From UBA8437 sp963933195 (GTDB taxonomy: Bacteria; Planctomycetota; Planctomycetia; Planctomycetales; Planctomycetaceae): a stretch of 11,482 nucleotides of DNA. Shown here in pieces: positions 1-6,235 of this stretch. The notes under the pieces were generated by a model. The model did no database searches, had not been told where the DNA came from, and worked only from the letters and a program-made list of their open reading frames with translations. The translations under genes were made by a program, and so were the position numbers. The number at the start of each line of letters is the position of its first letter. Within the stretch, counting starts at the first letter, position 1. The stretch spans positions 1 to 11,482 of the forward strand of contig CAWVUS010000172.1 in the NCBI GenBank assembly GCA_963933195.1, written 5' to 3'.

Positions 1-494
1 GTGGTGACCACGGTGTACTTCCGGTCCGGTCCACCATGACAGCCGCCGAGCAACGACAGGAACGCCGGGATGGGTTCGGCCTTGCGGGTTCCAATACCCC
101 AGTGCAGGCCGGTGAGCCCTCCGCCACGGGCGGCGAGTTTCTTGAATGCCGCCAGTCGCTTGGTGTCGTCGCTGATCCACTTGGCGCCTTCGGAGACGAA
201 CAGGGCGGCGGCGTCGGCCCCGTCAAGCAATTCCGGACCCTCCGGCCAGGGGGCATTGGCTCGCACCACTATTGGCTGGATGCCGTGGTGCCGTTGCAAC
301 TGGCGAGCGATGATTCGCATTCCCGCCTGGTACTCGTGAGTCGTACGGGGGTGTCCATCCGGGTCATGCCACAGCAGCAGTATGCGCGGTGGAGTGCTGG
401 TGGGCGGCTTCTTGTCTGCCTGGAGAACGCCCGGGGTCAGGAACAAGACGGCGAGCGTCAACAGTCGAGCGATTTGCCTGGGAAGAGGCGTCAT
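1..494 (-). CDS. Secreted ThuA-like domain protein, C-terminus off the left edge
   Basis: The reading frame opens with ATG at 494-492 and stays open to base 1, giving 164 residues without a stop, so the C-terminal part is missing. Residues 1-26 form a signal peptide: a basic start (R6, R10), a hydrophobic core (LLTLAVLFL) and a likely cleavage after LQA. The mature part begins with a Pro-rich stretch, then a beta strand RILLLWHDPDGHP, and later FVSEGAKW, GGGLTGLHWGIG and FLSLLGGCHGGPDRKY. This order of strand, a Gly-rich GLHW motif and a GGCHGGP motif matches ThuA-like (trehalose utilisation type) proteins with a class I glutamine amidotransferase-like fold, which are numerous and often exported in planctomycetes. 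The substrate is unknown; in this phylum many sit near sugar oxidoreductases or cytochromes. A weak GAGAA lies 8 bases before the ATG. The gene is divergent from the next one. The family call is by motif recognition. Confidence 0.85.
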   Translation of the reverse strand, partial: MTPLPRQIARLLTLAVLFLTPGVLQADKKPPTSTPPRILLLWHDPDGHPRTTHEYQAGMRIIARQLQRHHGIQPIVVRANAPWPEGPELLDGADAAALFVSEGAKWISDDTKRLAAFKKLAARGGGLTGLHWGIGTRKAEPIPAFLSLLGGCHGGPDRKYTVVT

Positions 495-694
495 GGTGAC
501 AGTTCTCGATCAAGTGGACGTGTTGGAAGCCACGGGACGATTTTCAGGAAAATGTGGTTTTGTTTGCAGTTGGTTGTACGGAATTGTGGGCTGCCAGGCA
601 CTGTTAAGTACAGGAGGTGGTCTCGGAGAAGAAACGCTCCGTCATCACGCCCCGGGTCTGTTCCCGATACAGTTCCAGCGAGGAAATGGAATTC
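495..694. promoter_or_regulatory. Divergent intergenic region with a short perfect inverted repeat
   Basis: These 200 bases separate the ThuA-like gene (leftwards) from the membrane protein gene (rightwards), so promoters for both should lie here. The stretch from about 538 to 595 is richer in T than its surroundings. It contains a perfect inverted repeat, ATTTTC-AG-GAAAAT, at 540-553, which could be an operator. I could not find a convincing pair of -35 and -10 boxes on either strand. A strong AGGAGG at 612-617 overlaps an in-frame GTG (617) and is too close to serve it; no other start codon lies at a usable distance from it. Confidence 0.4.
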
Positions 695-2779
695 ATGCGG
701 CTGACACTCAGAACCCTGCTGGCCTACCTGGACGATATTCTCGAACCCGAGCAGGCTCGAGAAATTGGAAAGAAAGCGACGGAGAGTCCATCGGCGTCGA
801 CGTTGATCGGGCGGATCCGTGAGGTGACTCGGCGAAGACGGCTGACGGCGCCGGCGTTGACCGGCCCGGCCATGGGTTTGGAACCCAACGTGGTCGCCGA
901 ATATCTGGACAATACCTTGCCGATAGACGGCGTGAATGATGTTGAGCAGGTGTGCCTGGAATCGGATGTGCACCTGGCGGAGATGGCCGCCTGTCACCAG
1001 GTTTTGACACTCGTGCTGGGTGAACCGGTGACGGTGGTGCCCGAGAGTCGTGAGCGGATGTATGCGTTGGGGGCCAGTCGTGTTGAGGACGTACTGGGTG
1101 TCGTCGAGACGGTTTCCGACGAAGTGTCTCCGGTCGATGGCCGGGGCAACGAGGCGGATGACGATGCGAGTGTCCCGAGCGAAGAGGAACAGGCGGTGGC
1201 CGACGCGGTTCGCCAGATCGCGACCCCTCCCTCCGCGTGGAAACGTGGGCTGCCCTATATCGTTGTTTCGGCGGTCGTCCTGGCCTGGCTCTCCTTGTTG
1301 GTGTTCGAGGGCCAGGTGCGATTGTTTGACTGGGGGGCGGTTTCTGGAACCGAGAGTGGAGCCCCGGCGGTGGTGGTGGATCTGTCGGGTGGAGCCGAGG
1401 TGGTTGACACGTCACCGGCTGATGATTTCCCGGTGGCGGTTGACTCGCCGGCAACAGAAGCTCCCGGTTCCCAGGCGACGGGGGTGGCCACGGTCACCAA
1501 ACCGGACGAATCGGACAATAATCCGGATGCCGACTCAGGGGCCACCAAGTCCCTGGCTGATTCGAGCAGGCTCGAGACTCCGGTCGTCGAGCCCGGCGAA
1601 CCGGTGGTTCCCGTCCCGGTGGCCCCGTTGCCACCGGTCCAGTACGCCTCGGCTCGCGGAGTGTTGTTGAGACAAGATATCGACAGCGGTGGCTGGATGG
1701 TGTTGCCCCGGGGTGGCCAGGTTCGTTCGGGTGAACGGTTGGCATCTCCGGATCCGTTTGTGTCGGATCTGAAGATCGAGAACCTGGCCGTGCGGATGAG
1801 CCTCCAGGGCCACAGTGTCGTGTCGCTGGCTGGTGCGGCTGATGCGGTGTGTGCAGTGTCGATCGAGCGTGGCCGCATCGTGTTTCATTCGGGGCCACCG
1901 ACGGCAGCCGCCTCGGGACCGGTCGTGGTTCGCTTGGCAATCGGGAAACGCAGTTGGCGGTTAGAATTGTCTAAACCCGACACCATGTGCGGGGTCGAGG
2001 TGCGGCCGAGATTTCCACAGTCCTTCGAGCAGGACTTCGAAGGAGACTGGTACCTGGGGAGCCTGACGGTTGCCAACGGGGCAGTCCGATTGGAGTCCGG
2101 GGAATCCGGTCCGGCGTTGTCGTTGGTCCAGGGCGATTGGTTGTCGCTGGCGCCTGCGGACGTTGATGCCGAGGGGCCGAAGCCGTTGGCGGTTCTTCCA
2201 GGGTGGCTGGTTCTTGGTTCCCAGGCGTCTTCACCCGTTCAGCGAACGCTGTCGACTCGTTTTGAACGGGAATTCGATCCTCAACAACCGATCCGACTCA
2301 GCGTGGCTGGGGCTGTCAAGTCGCCGTTGCCGGGGATTTCGACGCTGGCCGTGAGTTGCCTGGCATTGACGGCCCAACTGGAGCCCCTGGTGCAAGCGTT
2401 GGCCGAGTCCAAGTACAACGAATCCCGCCAGGTGGCATTTGATGGGGTGAGGCAGTGGCTGGTGGGGGGAGTCGGGAGAAGCGATGCGTTGAAAGTCGAG
2501 TTGGGACGATGGTTCGAACAGTCGGATGTCGAGACCGTCCATCGGTTGTTGTGGGGCTTTGACAAGGCGGATGGTGCTGGCCAGGAAACCTCCGAACAAC
2601 TTGTGGACTGGCTGAGCCACGACCACATTGCGATCCGGGAAATGGCGTTTTACCATGTGTCGCGGATCACGGGCCGAAAATATGAGTTTCGGCCCGATGC
2701 CGCGGTGGGGCGACGGAACAAGGCCGTGGCCCGTTGGAGAGCGCACCTGGAACGTCGCGGCGCACTCGTCGCACCCTGA
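695..2779 (+). CDS. Planctomycete-type one-pass membrane protein with anti-sigma-like N-terminus and FecR-like outer part
   Basis: I chose ATG 695 because GAGGA (680-684) lies 10 bases upstream and because the family start as I recall it is MRLTLRTLLAYLDD. In-frame GTG 617 and ATG 686 are alternatives. The product has 694 residues. Residues 8-30 and 67-92 are two related helical segments built around YLD, which resemble zinc-finger anti-sigma domains without the usual His/Cys ligands. Residues 130-180 are acidic. One membrane helix spans about 186-204 (LPYIVVSAVVLAWLSLLVF). Residues 220-315 are a Pro/Ala/Asp-rich linker. Residues 316-490 are rich in beta strand and recall FecR-like sensor domains (GQVRSGERL, MSLQGHSVVSLAG). 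Residues 560-694 are mostly helical and end in a basic tail. The predicted topology is N-terminus inside, large C-terminal part outside. This suggests signalling across the membrane, but no sigma factor gene lies nearby. It ends 25 bp before mqnP and may be co-transcribed with it. The function is unknown. Confidence 0.8.
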   Translation: MRLTLRTLLAYLDDILEPEQAREIGKKATESPSASTLIGRIREVTRRRRLTAPALTGPAMGLEPNVVAEYLDNTLPIDGVNDVEQVCLESDVHLAEMAACHQVLTLVLGEPVTVVPESRERMYALGASRVEDVLGVVETVSDEVSPVDGRGNEADDDASVPSEEEQAVADAVRQIATPPSAWKRGLPYIVVSAVVLAWLSLLVFEGQVRLFDWGAVSGTESGAPAVVVDLSGGAEVVDTSPADDFPVAVDSPATEAPGSQATGVATVTKPDESDNNPDADSGATKSLADSSRLETPVVEPGEPVVPVPVAPLPPVQYASARGVLLRQDIDSGGWMVLPRGGQVRSGERLASPDPFVSDLKIENLAVRMSLQGHSVVSLAGAADAVCAVSIERGRIVFHSGPPTAAASGPVVVRLAIGKRSWRLELSKPDTMCGVEVRPRFPQSFEQDFEGDWYLGSLTVANGAVRLESGESGPALSLVQGDWLSLAPADVDAEGPKPLAVLPGWLVLGSQASSPVQRTLSTRFEREFDPQQPIRLSVAGAVKSPLPGISTLAVSCLALTAQLEPLVQALAESKYNESRQVAFDGVRQWLVGGVGRSDALKVELGRWFEQSDVETVHRLLWGFDKADGAGQETSEQLVDWLSHDHIAIREMAFYHVSRITGRKYEFRPDAAVGRRNKAVARWRAHLERRGALVAP

Positions 2780-2804
2780 TTACGGCCGGACTCGAATTCG
2801 ATTC

Positions 2805-3758
2805 ATGACGACCATGCCTCCGACTCCAGACGGTGCGGTTTCCTGGCTTGGTCGGATTCGTCAACTGCTCGAGTTGATTCGCTTCAGTCATACGGTGTTC
2901 GCGTTGCCGTTTGCCCTGTTGGCTGCGGTGTTGGCCTGGCGGGAATCCGAGAGTGGCTTCGCGTGGTACCAACTGGGGGGGATCGTGCTGGGGATGGTCA
3001 CCGCCCGCAGTGCTGCGATGGCCTTCAATCGCCTGGTCGACCGCCGCCTCGATGCCGAGAATCCTCGCACTGCCAACCGTCACCTGCCGGCGGGGCTGCT
3101 GGGTGTTGGTTCAGTCTGGCTCTTCACGCTGATCTGTTCGCTGGGTTTTTTGGCGTCGACACTGTTATTTCTGTTGGGGGACACTCCCAATTGGTGGCCG
3201 ATCCGTTTGTCTGTCCCGGTGCTGCTGTTCCTGCTGGGTTACTCGTACGTCAAGCGGTTCTCAAGCCTGTGTCATTACTGGCTGGCGGCCGCGTTGATGC
3301 TGTCACCATTGTGTGTCTGGGTTGCGATCCGAGGGCCGTTGATCGGATCGGCTGAGGACCTGGTGATCCCGGGAATGCTCGCGGCGGTGATATTCTTCTG
3401 GGTGGGCGGGTTCGACATCATCTATGCCTGCCAGGATGTGGAGCATGACCGGCGGGCCGGTTTGTTCAGTGTTCCGGCTCGACTGGGTGTGTCGGCGGCG
3501 CTGCGGGTGGCGATGGCCAGTCACCTGGTGACGATCGGTTGCCTATTTGGATTGTGGCTGTCGGCTGAGTTGGGGCCGGTGTTCTTTTGTGGCGTGGCGG
3601 CTGTGAGTGTTCTGTTGGCCTGGGAGCACTGGCTGGTCCGCCCCGAGGACCTCTCGCGTGTTGGTCTCGCGTTCTTTCAAATCAATGCGGTGATCAGCCT
3701 GGGACTGCTCGCCGTGGGCCTGATCGATGTGTTGCTATTCCCGCTTGCGGCTTCGTGA
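2805..3758 (+). CDS. mqnP: UbiA-family prenyltransferase MqnP of the futalosine menaquinone pathway
   Basis: This is an integral membrane prenyltransferase of 317 residues, the usual length for UbiA enzymes. Both Asp-rich motifs that bind the magnesium-diphosphate of the prenyl donor are present: N75-R-L-V-D79-R-R-L-D83 followed by NPRT, and D204-I-I-Y-A-C-Q-D211-V-E-H-D215. About eight to nine hydrophobic segments surround them (for example 34-45, 55-72, 104-124, 137-148, 187-204, 240-272, 290-312). The sequence NPRTANRHLPAG after motif 1 and the Gln-Asp in motif 2 are like MqnP and related UbiA proteins, not like the haem O or chlorophyll branches. MqnP is thought to attach the polyprenyl tail to the bicyclic precursor of the futalosine route. 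Its neighbour mqnE strongly supports this over UbiA of ubiquinone synthesis. ATG 2805 was chosen; ATG 2814 is also in frame. Neither has a good Shine-Dalgarno site. The gene starts 25 bp after the preceding stop. Confidence 0.9.
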   Translation: MTTMPPTPDGAVSWLGRIRQLLELIRFSHTVFALPFALLAAVLAWRESESGFAWYQLGGIVLGMVTARSAAMAFNRLVDRRLDAENPRTANRHLPAGLLGVGSVWLFTLICSLGFLASTLLFLLGDTPNWWPIRLSVPVLLFLLGYSYVKRFSSLCHYWLAAALMLSPLCVWVAIRGPLIGSAEDLVIPGMLAAVIFFWVGGFDIIYACQDVEHDRRAGLFSVPARLGVSAALRVAMASHLVTIGCLFGLWLSAELGPVFFCGVAAVSVLLAWEHWLVRPEDLSRVGLAFFQINAVISLGLLAVGLIDVLLFPLAAS

Positions 3759-3800
3759 GTTGCGTGGTGGTGTGGTCCGTTGCTGGCTGCCGGTGAATGG

Positions 3801-3840
3801 TGCGTCTAGAATGCGGTTGGATAGAGTGGATCCAGACGCA
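3801..3840 (+). promoter_or_regulatory. Inverted repeat and possible -10 box upstream of mqnE
   Basis: TGCGTCTAGA (3801-3810) is repeated in inverted form as TCCAGACGCA (3831-3840), with one mismatch in ten and a 20-base loop. The right arm ends 17 bases before the chosen mqnE ATG. The left arm overlaps TAGAAT (3807-3812), which matches a sigma-70 -10 box at five of six bases; I see no good -35 partner. The pair could be an operator or a leader hairpin. No T-run follows, so it is not a standard terminator. Confidence 0.35.
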
Positions 3841-3857
3841 ACGTGAATGAGACGCTC

Positions 3858-5021
3858 ATGACTTCGCCGGTTTTGTACCCGAACACTGACCCCCGGCTTC
3901 AGGCGATCGCCGAGACCGTCGAGGCGGGCGGGCGGGTGTCCTTCGAAGACGGCCTGTACCTTGACCAGAACGCCGACCTGCTGTTTCTCGGTCAATTGGC
4001 CAACGTGATACGGGAACGCAAGAACGGCAACCTGGCGTTCTACAACACCAACATCCACCTCAACCCGACCAACGTCTGCGTGTACCGTTGCGTGTTCTGT
4101 GCGTTTCGGTCGGATCTGAAAGCCGAGCGTGCTTACACGTTTGACGACGCGATGATCCGGGAGCGGGTTGGGGAGGCCACGGAGGCCGGGGCCACCGAGA
4201 TCCACGTCGTCGGTGGGCTGCACCATCAGAAGCCGTTCGAATGGTATGTCGACGTGGTGCGGGTCATCCATGACGCCAACCCACGGATCCACATCAAGGC
4301 GTGGACCGGTGTTGAAATCAACTGGTTTTCTCACATCACAAAAAAACCGGTCCAGTGGGTACTGGAACAATTGATCGACGCAGGACTGGGCAGCATGCCC
4401 GGTGGTGGTGCGGAGATCTTTGACGAAGAGATTCGCGGTCAAATTTGCGAACACAAGGCCGATGGGCAGTCGTGGATCGACATCCATCGTTGTGCCCATC
4501 AACTTGGGCTCAGGACCAACGCCACGATGCTCTATGGCCATCTCGAAGAGTCTCGACACCGGGTGGATCACCTGTGCCGTCTCCGCACATTGCAGGACGA
4601 AACCGGTGGATTTCAGACCTTCATTCCGCTGGCCTTTCATCCCGAGAACACCGGGTTGGAGCACCTGCATCTGCCCGGTGGACTGACCGATCTGCGGGTG
4701 ATGGCTCTGTCCAGGGTGATGCTGGACAACTTTGACCACATCAAGGCTTACTGGATCATGCTGGGCGAGGAGACGGCCCAGGTGGCGTTGAGTTTTGGGG
4801 CCGACGACCTGGACGGGACGGTGGTCCACGAGTTGATTTATCACGACGCGGGAGCGGTGACCCCTGAGGGGTTAACGGTCGAACAATTGCACCGACTGAT
4901 TCGCGAGGCCGGGCGTGAACCGGTCGAGCGCGACACGTTGTATCGTCGCGTGGTGCGTGACGGCCAGGACTGGTCTATCGGATTGCCCGTGGAATCCGGT
5001 GGCGAGACCGTGTTGACCTGA
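3858..5021 (+). CDS. mqnE: Aminofutalosine synthase MqnE (radical SAM)
   Basis: MqnE joins the enolpyruvyl carbon unit of 3-(1-carboxyvinyloxy)benzoate to the SAM-derived adenosyl radical, making aminofutalosine early in the cytoplasmic part of the futalosine menaquinone route. From ATG 3858 the protein has 387 residues, normal for the family. The radical SAM cluster motif is C74-VYR-C78-VF-C81, preceded by the family signature NTNIHLNPTNVC. Further matches are HVVGGLHH, the SAM-binding-like GSMPGGGAEIF, IPLAFHPENT, HIKAYWIMLG and SFGADDLDGTVVHE. Together these separate MqnE from the related MqnC and from F420 enzymes. I chose ATG 3858 because GAGA lies 5 bases before it and the N-terminus then resembles relatives; GTG 3843 is in frame, adds five residues and cannot be excluded. 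It follows mqnP after about 100 bp holding an inverted repeat, and precedes the DUF1805 gene by 20 bp. Confidence 0.95.
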   Translation: MTSPVLYPNTDPRLQAIAETVEAGGRVSFEDGLYLDQNADLLFLGQLANVIRERKNGNLAFYNTNIHLNPTNVCVYRCVFCAFRSDLKAERAYTFDDAMIRERVGEATEAGATEIHVVGGLHHQKPFEWYVDVVRVIHDANPRIHIKAWTGVEINWFSHITKKPVQWVLEQLIDAGLGSMPGGGAEIFDEEIRGQICEHKADGQSWIDIHRCAHQLGLRTNATMLYGHLEESRHRVDHLCRLRTLQDETGGFQTFIPLAFHPENTGLEHLHLPGGLTDLRVMALSRVMLDNFDHIKAYWIMLGEETAQVALSFGADDLDGTVVHELIYHDAGAVTPEGLTVEQLHRLIREAGREPVERDTLYRRVVRDGQDWSIGLPVESGGETVLT

Positions 5022-5041
5022 AGTCGAGAGGAGCGGAATTC

Positions 5042-5392
5042 ATGGCGGACAACTTGCCACGGTCGATCACGACATCGATGCAGTTTGAAAACGGTCCGGC
5101 GATTGGAATCAGCAACCGGTGGGTCAATGGACAGTACTGTTCGATCCTGACACCCATCGGGATCGTTGGTTGCGGAATCTACGACGTCGTGGTGCCGGCC
5201 GAATTCAATCAGGCCCTCGCCGTGGCGCAGGGAACGCCCGAACGGCCCCTGGTGGATCCCGAGGATCTGCTCGAGGCGAGCATTGTTCGTTGTACGCCTC
5301 GGGCCGAGTCGTTGGGAATCACGCCGGGGATGTCGGGACGGGAAGCGGTGGAACTGATGTTGCAGGCGGCCGGCGAGGAGAATGCAGGATGA
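5042..5392 (+). CDS. DUF1805 (YunC-like) domain protein
   Basis: The 116-residue product is soluble, with no signal or membrane segment. Its core, NGQYCSILTPIGIVGCGIYD (residues 29-48), followed by LLEASIV and the closing GITPGMSGREAVELM (92-106), matches the pattern I recall for DUF1805, a small domain seen in Bacillus YunC and archaeal proteins, whose biochemical role is not settled. Cys33 and Cys44 lie in the core; whether they matter is not known. A strong Shine-Dalgarno site, GAGAGGAGCGG at 5026-5036, supports the ATG. The gene starts 20 bp after the mqnE stop and its own stop overlaps the next start (ATGA at 5389-5392), so it is very likely translated from the same message as mqnE and the VOC gene. 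A link with quinone synthesis is suggested only by this context. Confidence 0.85.
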   Translation: MADNLPRSITTSMQFENGPAIGISNRWVNGQYCSILTPIGIVGCGIYDVVVPAEFNQALAVAQGTPERPLVDPEDLLEASIVRCTPRAESLGITPGMSGREAVELMLQAAGEENAG

Positions 5393-5823
5393 GTGCTGTT
5401 GAAACCGATGCGACCGGGCCGATCTCGGTTCGCACGATTGATCATGTCACGGTGGTTGTTGGTGATCTGGAGGCGAGCCGGGCGTTTTACGTCGGTGTGC
5501 TGGGGATGCTTGAGGTCCCGCGTCCGGGATTCTCGTTTGATGGCCTGTGGTTTCAAAGTGGGCCAACCCAGATTCACCTGATCCTGGAACACGATGGTTC
5601 CGGTCCTGCCGGCAACCTGGTACCCGCCGCATTCCGGGGGTCACGGACACATCATTTTGCCTTCCAGGTTGACGATGTCTACGCGTGTGTCGAGCGATTG
5701 CGAGAATTGGAGGTTCCGATCGCTGCGGGGCCCAAGGAGCGGCCTGATGGGGCCGTGCAGGTGTTTGTCTGCGATCCGGACGGGCACGTGGTCGAGTTGA
5801 CCTCAATGTCGGCTTCCGCCTAG
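5389..5823 (+). CDS. VOC-superfamily (glyoxalase-fold) protein
   Basis: This 144-residue cytoplasmic protein is one vicinal oxygen chelate domain made of two beta-alpha-beta-beta-beta units. Module one opens with IDHVTVVVGDLEASRAFY and GVLGM (residues 17-40); module two opens with THHFAFQVDDV (87-97) and closes with VFVCDPDGHVVELTS (125-139). Likely metal ligands are H19 (IDHV), H63 (QIHLI), H88 or H89 (HHF) and E136 (VVEL), so a metal-dependent enzyme is plausible. The superfamily includes glyoxalase I, dioxygenases, epimerases and fosfomycin-type resistance proteins, and the sequence alone does not select among them. The ATG (5389) overlaps the DUF1805 stop as ATGA, and GAGGAG (5375-5380) lies 8 bases upstream, indicating coupled translation. 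It is the last gene of the mqnE group before a gap with a promoter. Confidence 0.85.
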   Translation: MSAVETDATGPISVRTIDHVTVVVGDLEASRAFYVGVLGMLEVPRPGFSFDGLWFQSGPTQIHLILEHDGSGPAGNLVPAAFRGSRTHHFAFQVDDVYACVERLRELEVPIAAGPKERPDGAVQVFVCDPDGHVVELTSMSASA

Positions 5824-5885
5824 CTGGGACGTTGCCGCGGCCGTTTTTCGGACCGGTTGGGTGATTTTGCGGAAAAAGTAACGGC

Positions 5886-5915
5886 TGGACCCGGTCACGA
5901 CGACCGATCTATACT
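5886..5915 (+). promoter_or_regulatory. Candidate sigma-70 promoter for the small membrane protein
   Basis: TATACT at 5910-5915 matches the -10 consensus at five of six bases. TGGACC at 5886-5891 matches the -35 box at four of six, with an 18-base spacer. Transcription would start near 5922, giving a leader of about 70 bases before ATG 5992. It lies in the 168-bp gap after the VOC gene, consistent with separate expression of the downstream gene. Confidence 0.45.
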
Positions 5916-5991
5916 AACGGCAGGACCATCTGTGTCCGGCAGGGTGTTTCGGGCAAAGTCCGCAATTGTTCACGAGAGTGGTTGGCGATCC

Positions 5992-6189
5992 ATGAAGGCG
6001 GTGATTCTGGTATCGATCGGCGTGTCGGCCCTGGTCGGCGTGGTGGCACTGTTGGATATGGTGATGGGCCTGGTCGGTCAGTCCGGCATGGCGCCGTTTT
6101 CCGGGCAGACGACGATGGACATCATGTTCGTTGTTGCCGCCGGCTTGGTCGGTTGGATGGGCGTTGAGTCTTTGCAGGAGCAGAGCTAG
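5992..6189 (+). CDS. Small two-helix membrane protein of unknown function
   Basis: The product has 65 residues. Two hydrophobic segments, about residues 4-29 (VILVSIGVSALVGVVALLDM) and 43-58 (DIMFVVAAGLVGWMG), are joined by a short loop containing Gly, Pro and Ser, so it should be an inner-membrane hairpin. The C-terminal ESLQEQS is polar. I recall similar short proteins in planctomycetes but know no function. ATG 5992 was chosen because the hydrophobic segment starts just after a single Lys; upstream in-frame codons (from 5857) give a polar stretch that does not look like a natural extension. The Shine-Dalgarno site is poor: GAGAG at 5974-5978 lies 13 bases away. A candidate promoter is present upstream. 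The gene converges on the topoisomerase operon, with 31 bp between the stop codons. Confidence 0.7.
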   Translation: MKAVILVSIGVSALVGVVALLDMVMGLVGQSGMAPFSGQTTMDIMFVVAAGLVGWMGVESLQEQS

Positions 6190-6235
6190 GTTCGCGCGAA
6201 CGACGTGGCACAATACCGACCTAGATATCCAGGTC
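6190..6235. other. Palindromes in the convergent gap, possible weak termination site
   Basis: Between the two convergent genes lies a perfect 12-base palindrome, GTTCGCGCGAAC (6190-6201), directly after the stop codon of the small membrane gene. A second near-palindrome, GACCT...AGGTC around GATATC (6218-6235), covers the stop codon of the B-subunit gene. Neither is followed by a T-run on either strand, so these are not classical intrinsic terminators; they may be protein-binding sites or chance. Confidence 0.3.

Noticed and set aside
491..997. Minus-strand frame of 168 residues crossing the divergent gap
   Set aside because: It overlaps the start of the membrane protein gene and is in a different frame from the ThuA-like protein; the sequence is low in complexity and basic.
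3735..4844. 369-residue minus-strand open frame opposite mqnE
   Set aside because: It lies wholly over mqnE and its promoter region, whose plus-strand product is unmistakable; no motif was seen in the reverse product.
5833..5856. GC-rich palindrome GCCGCGGC followed by TTTTT after the VOC gene, as an intrinsic terminator
   Set aside because: The palindrome has no loop, and the alternative stem (GGCCG with CGGACC) places the T-run inside the loop, so a normal terminator cannot form.
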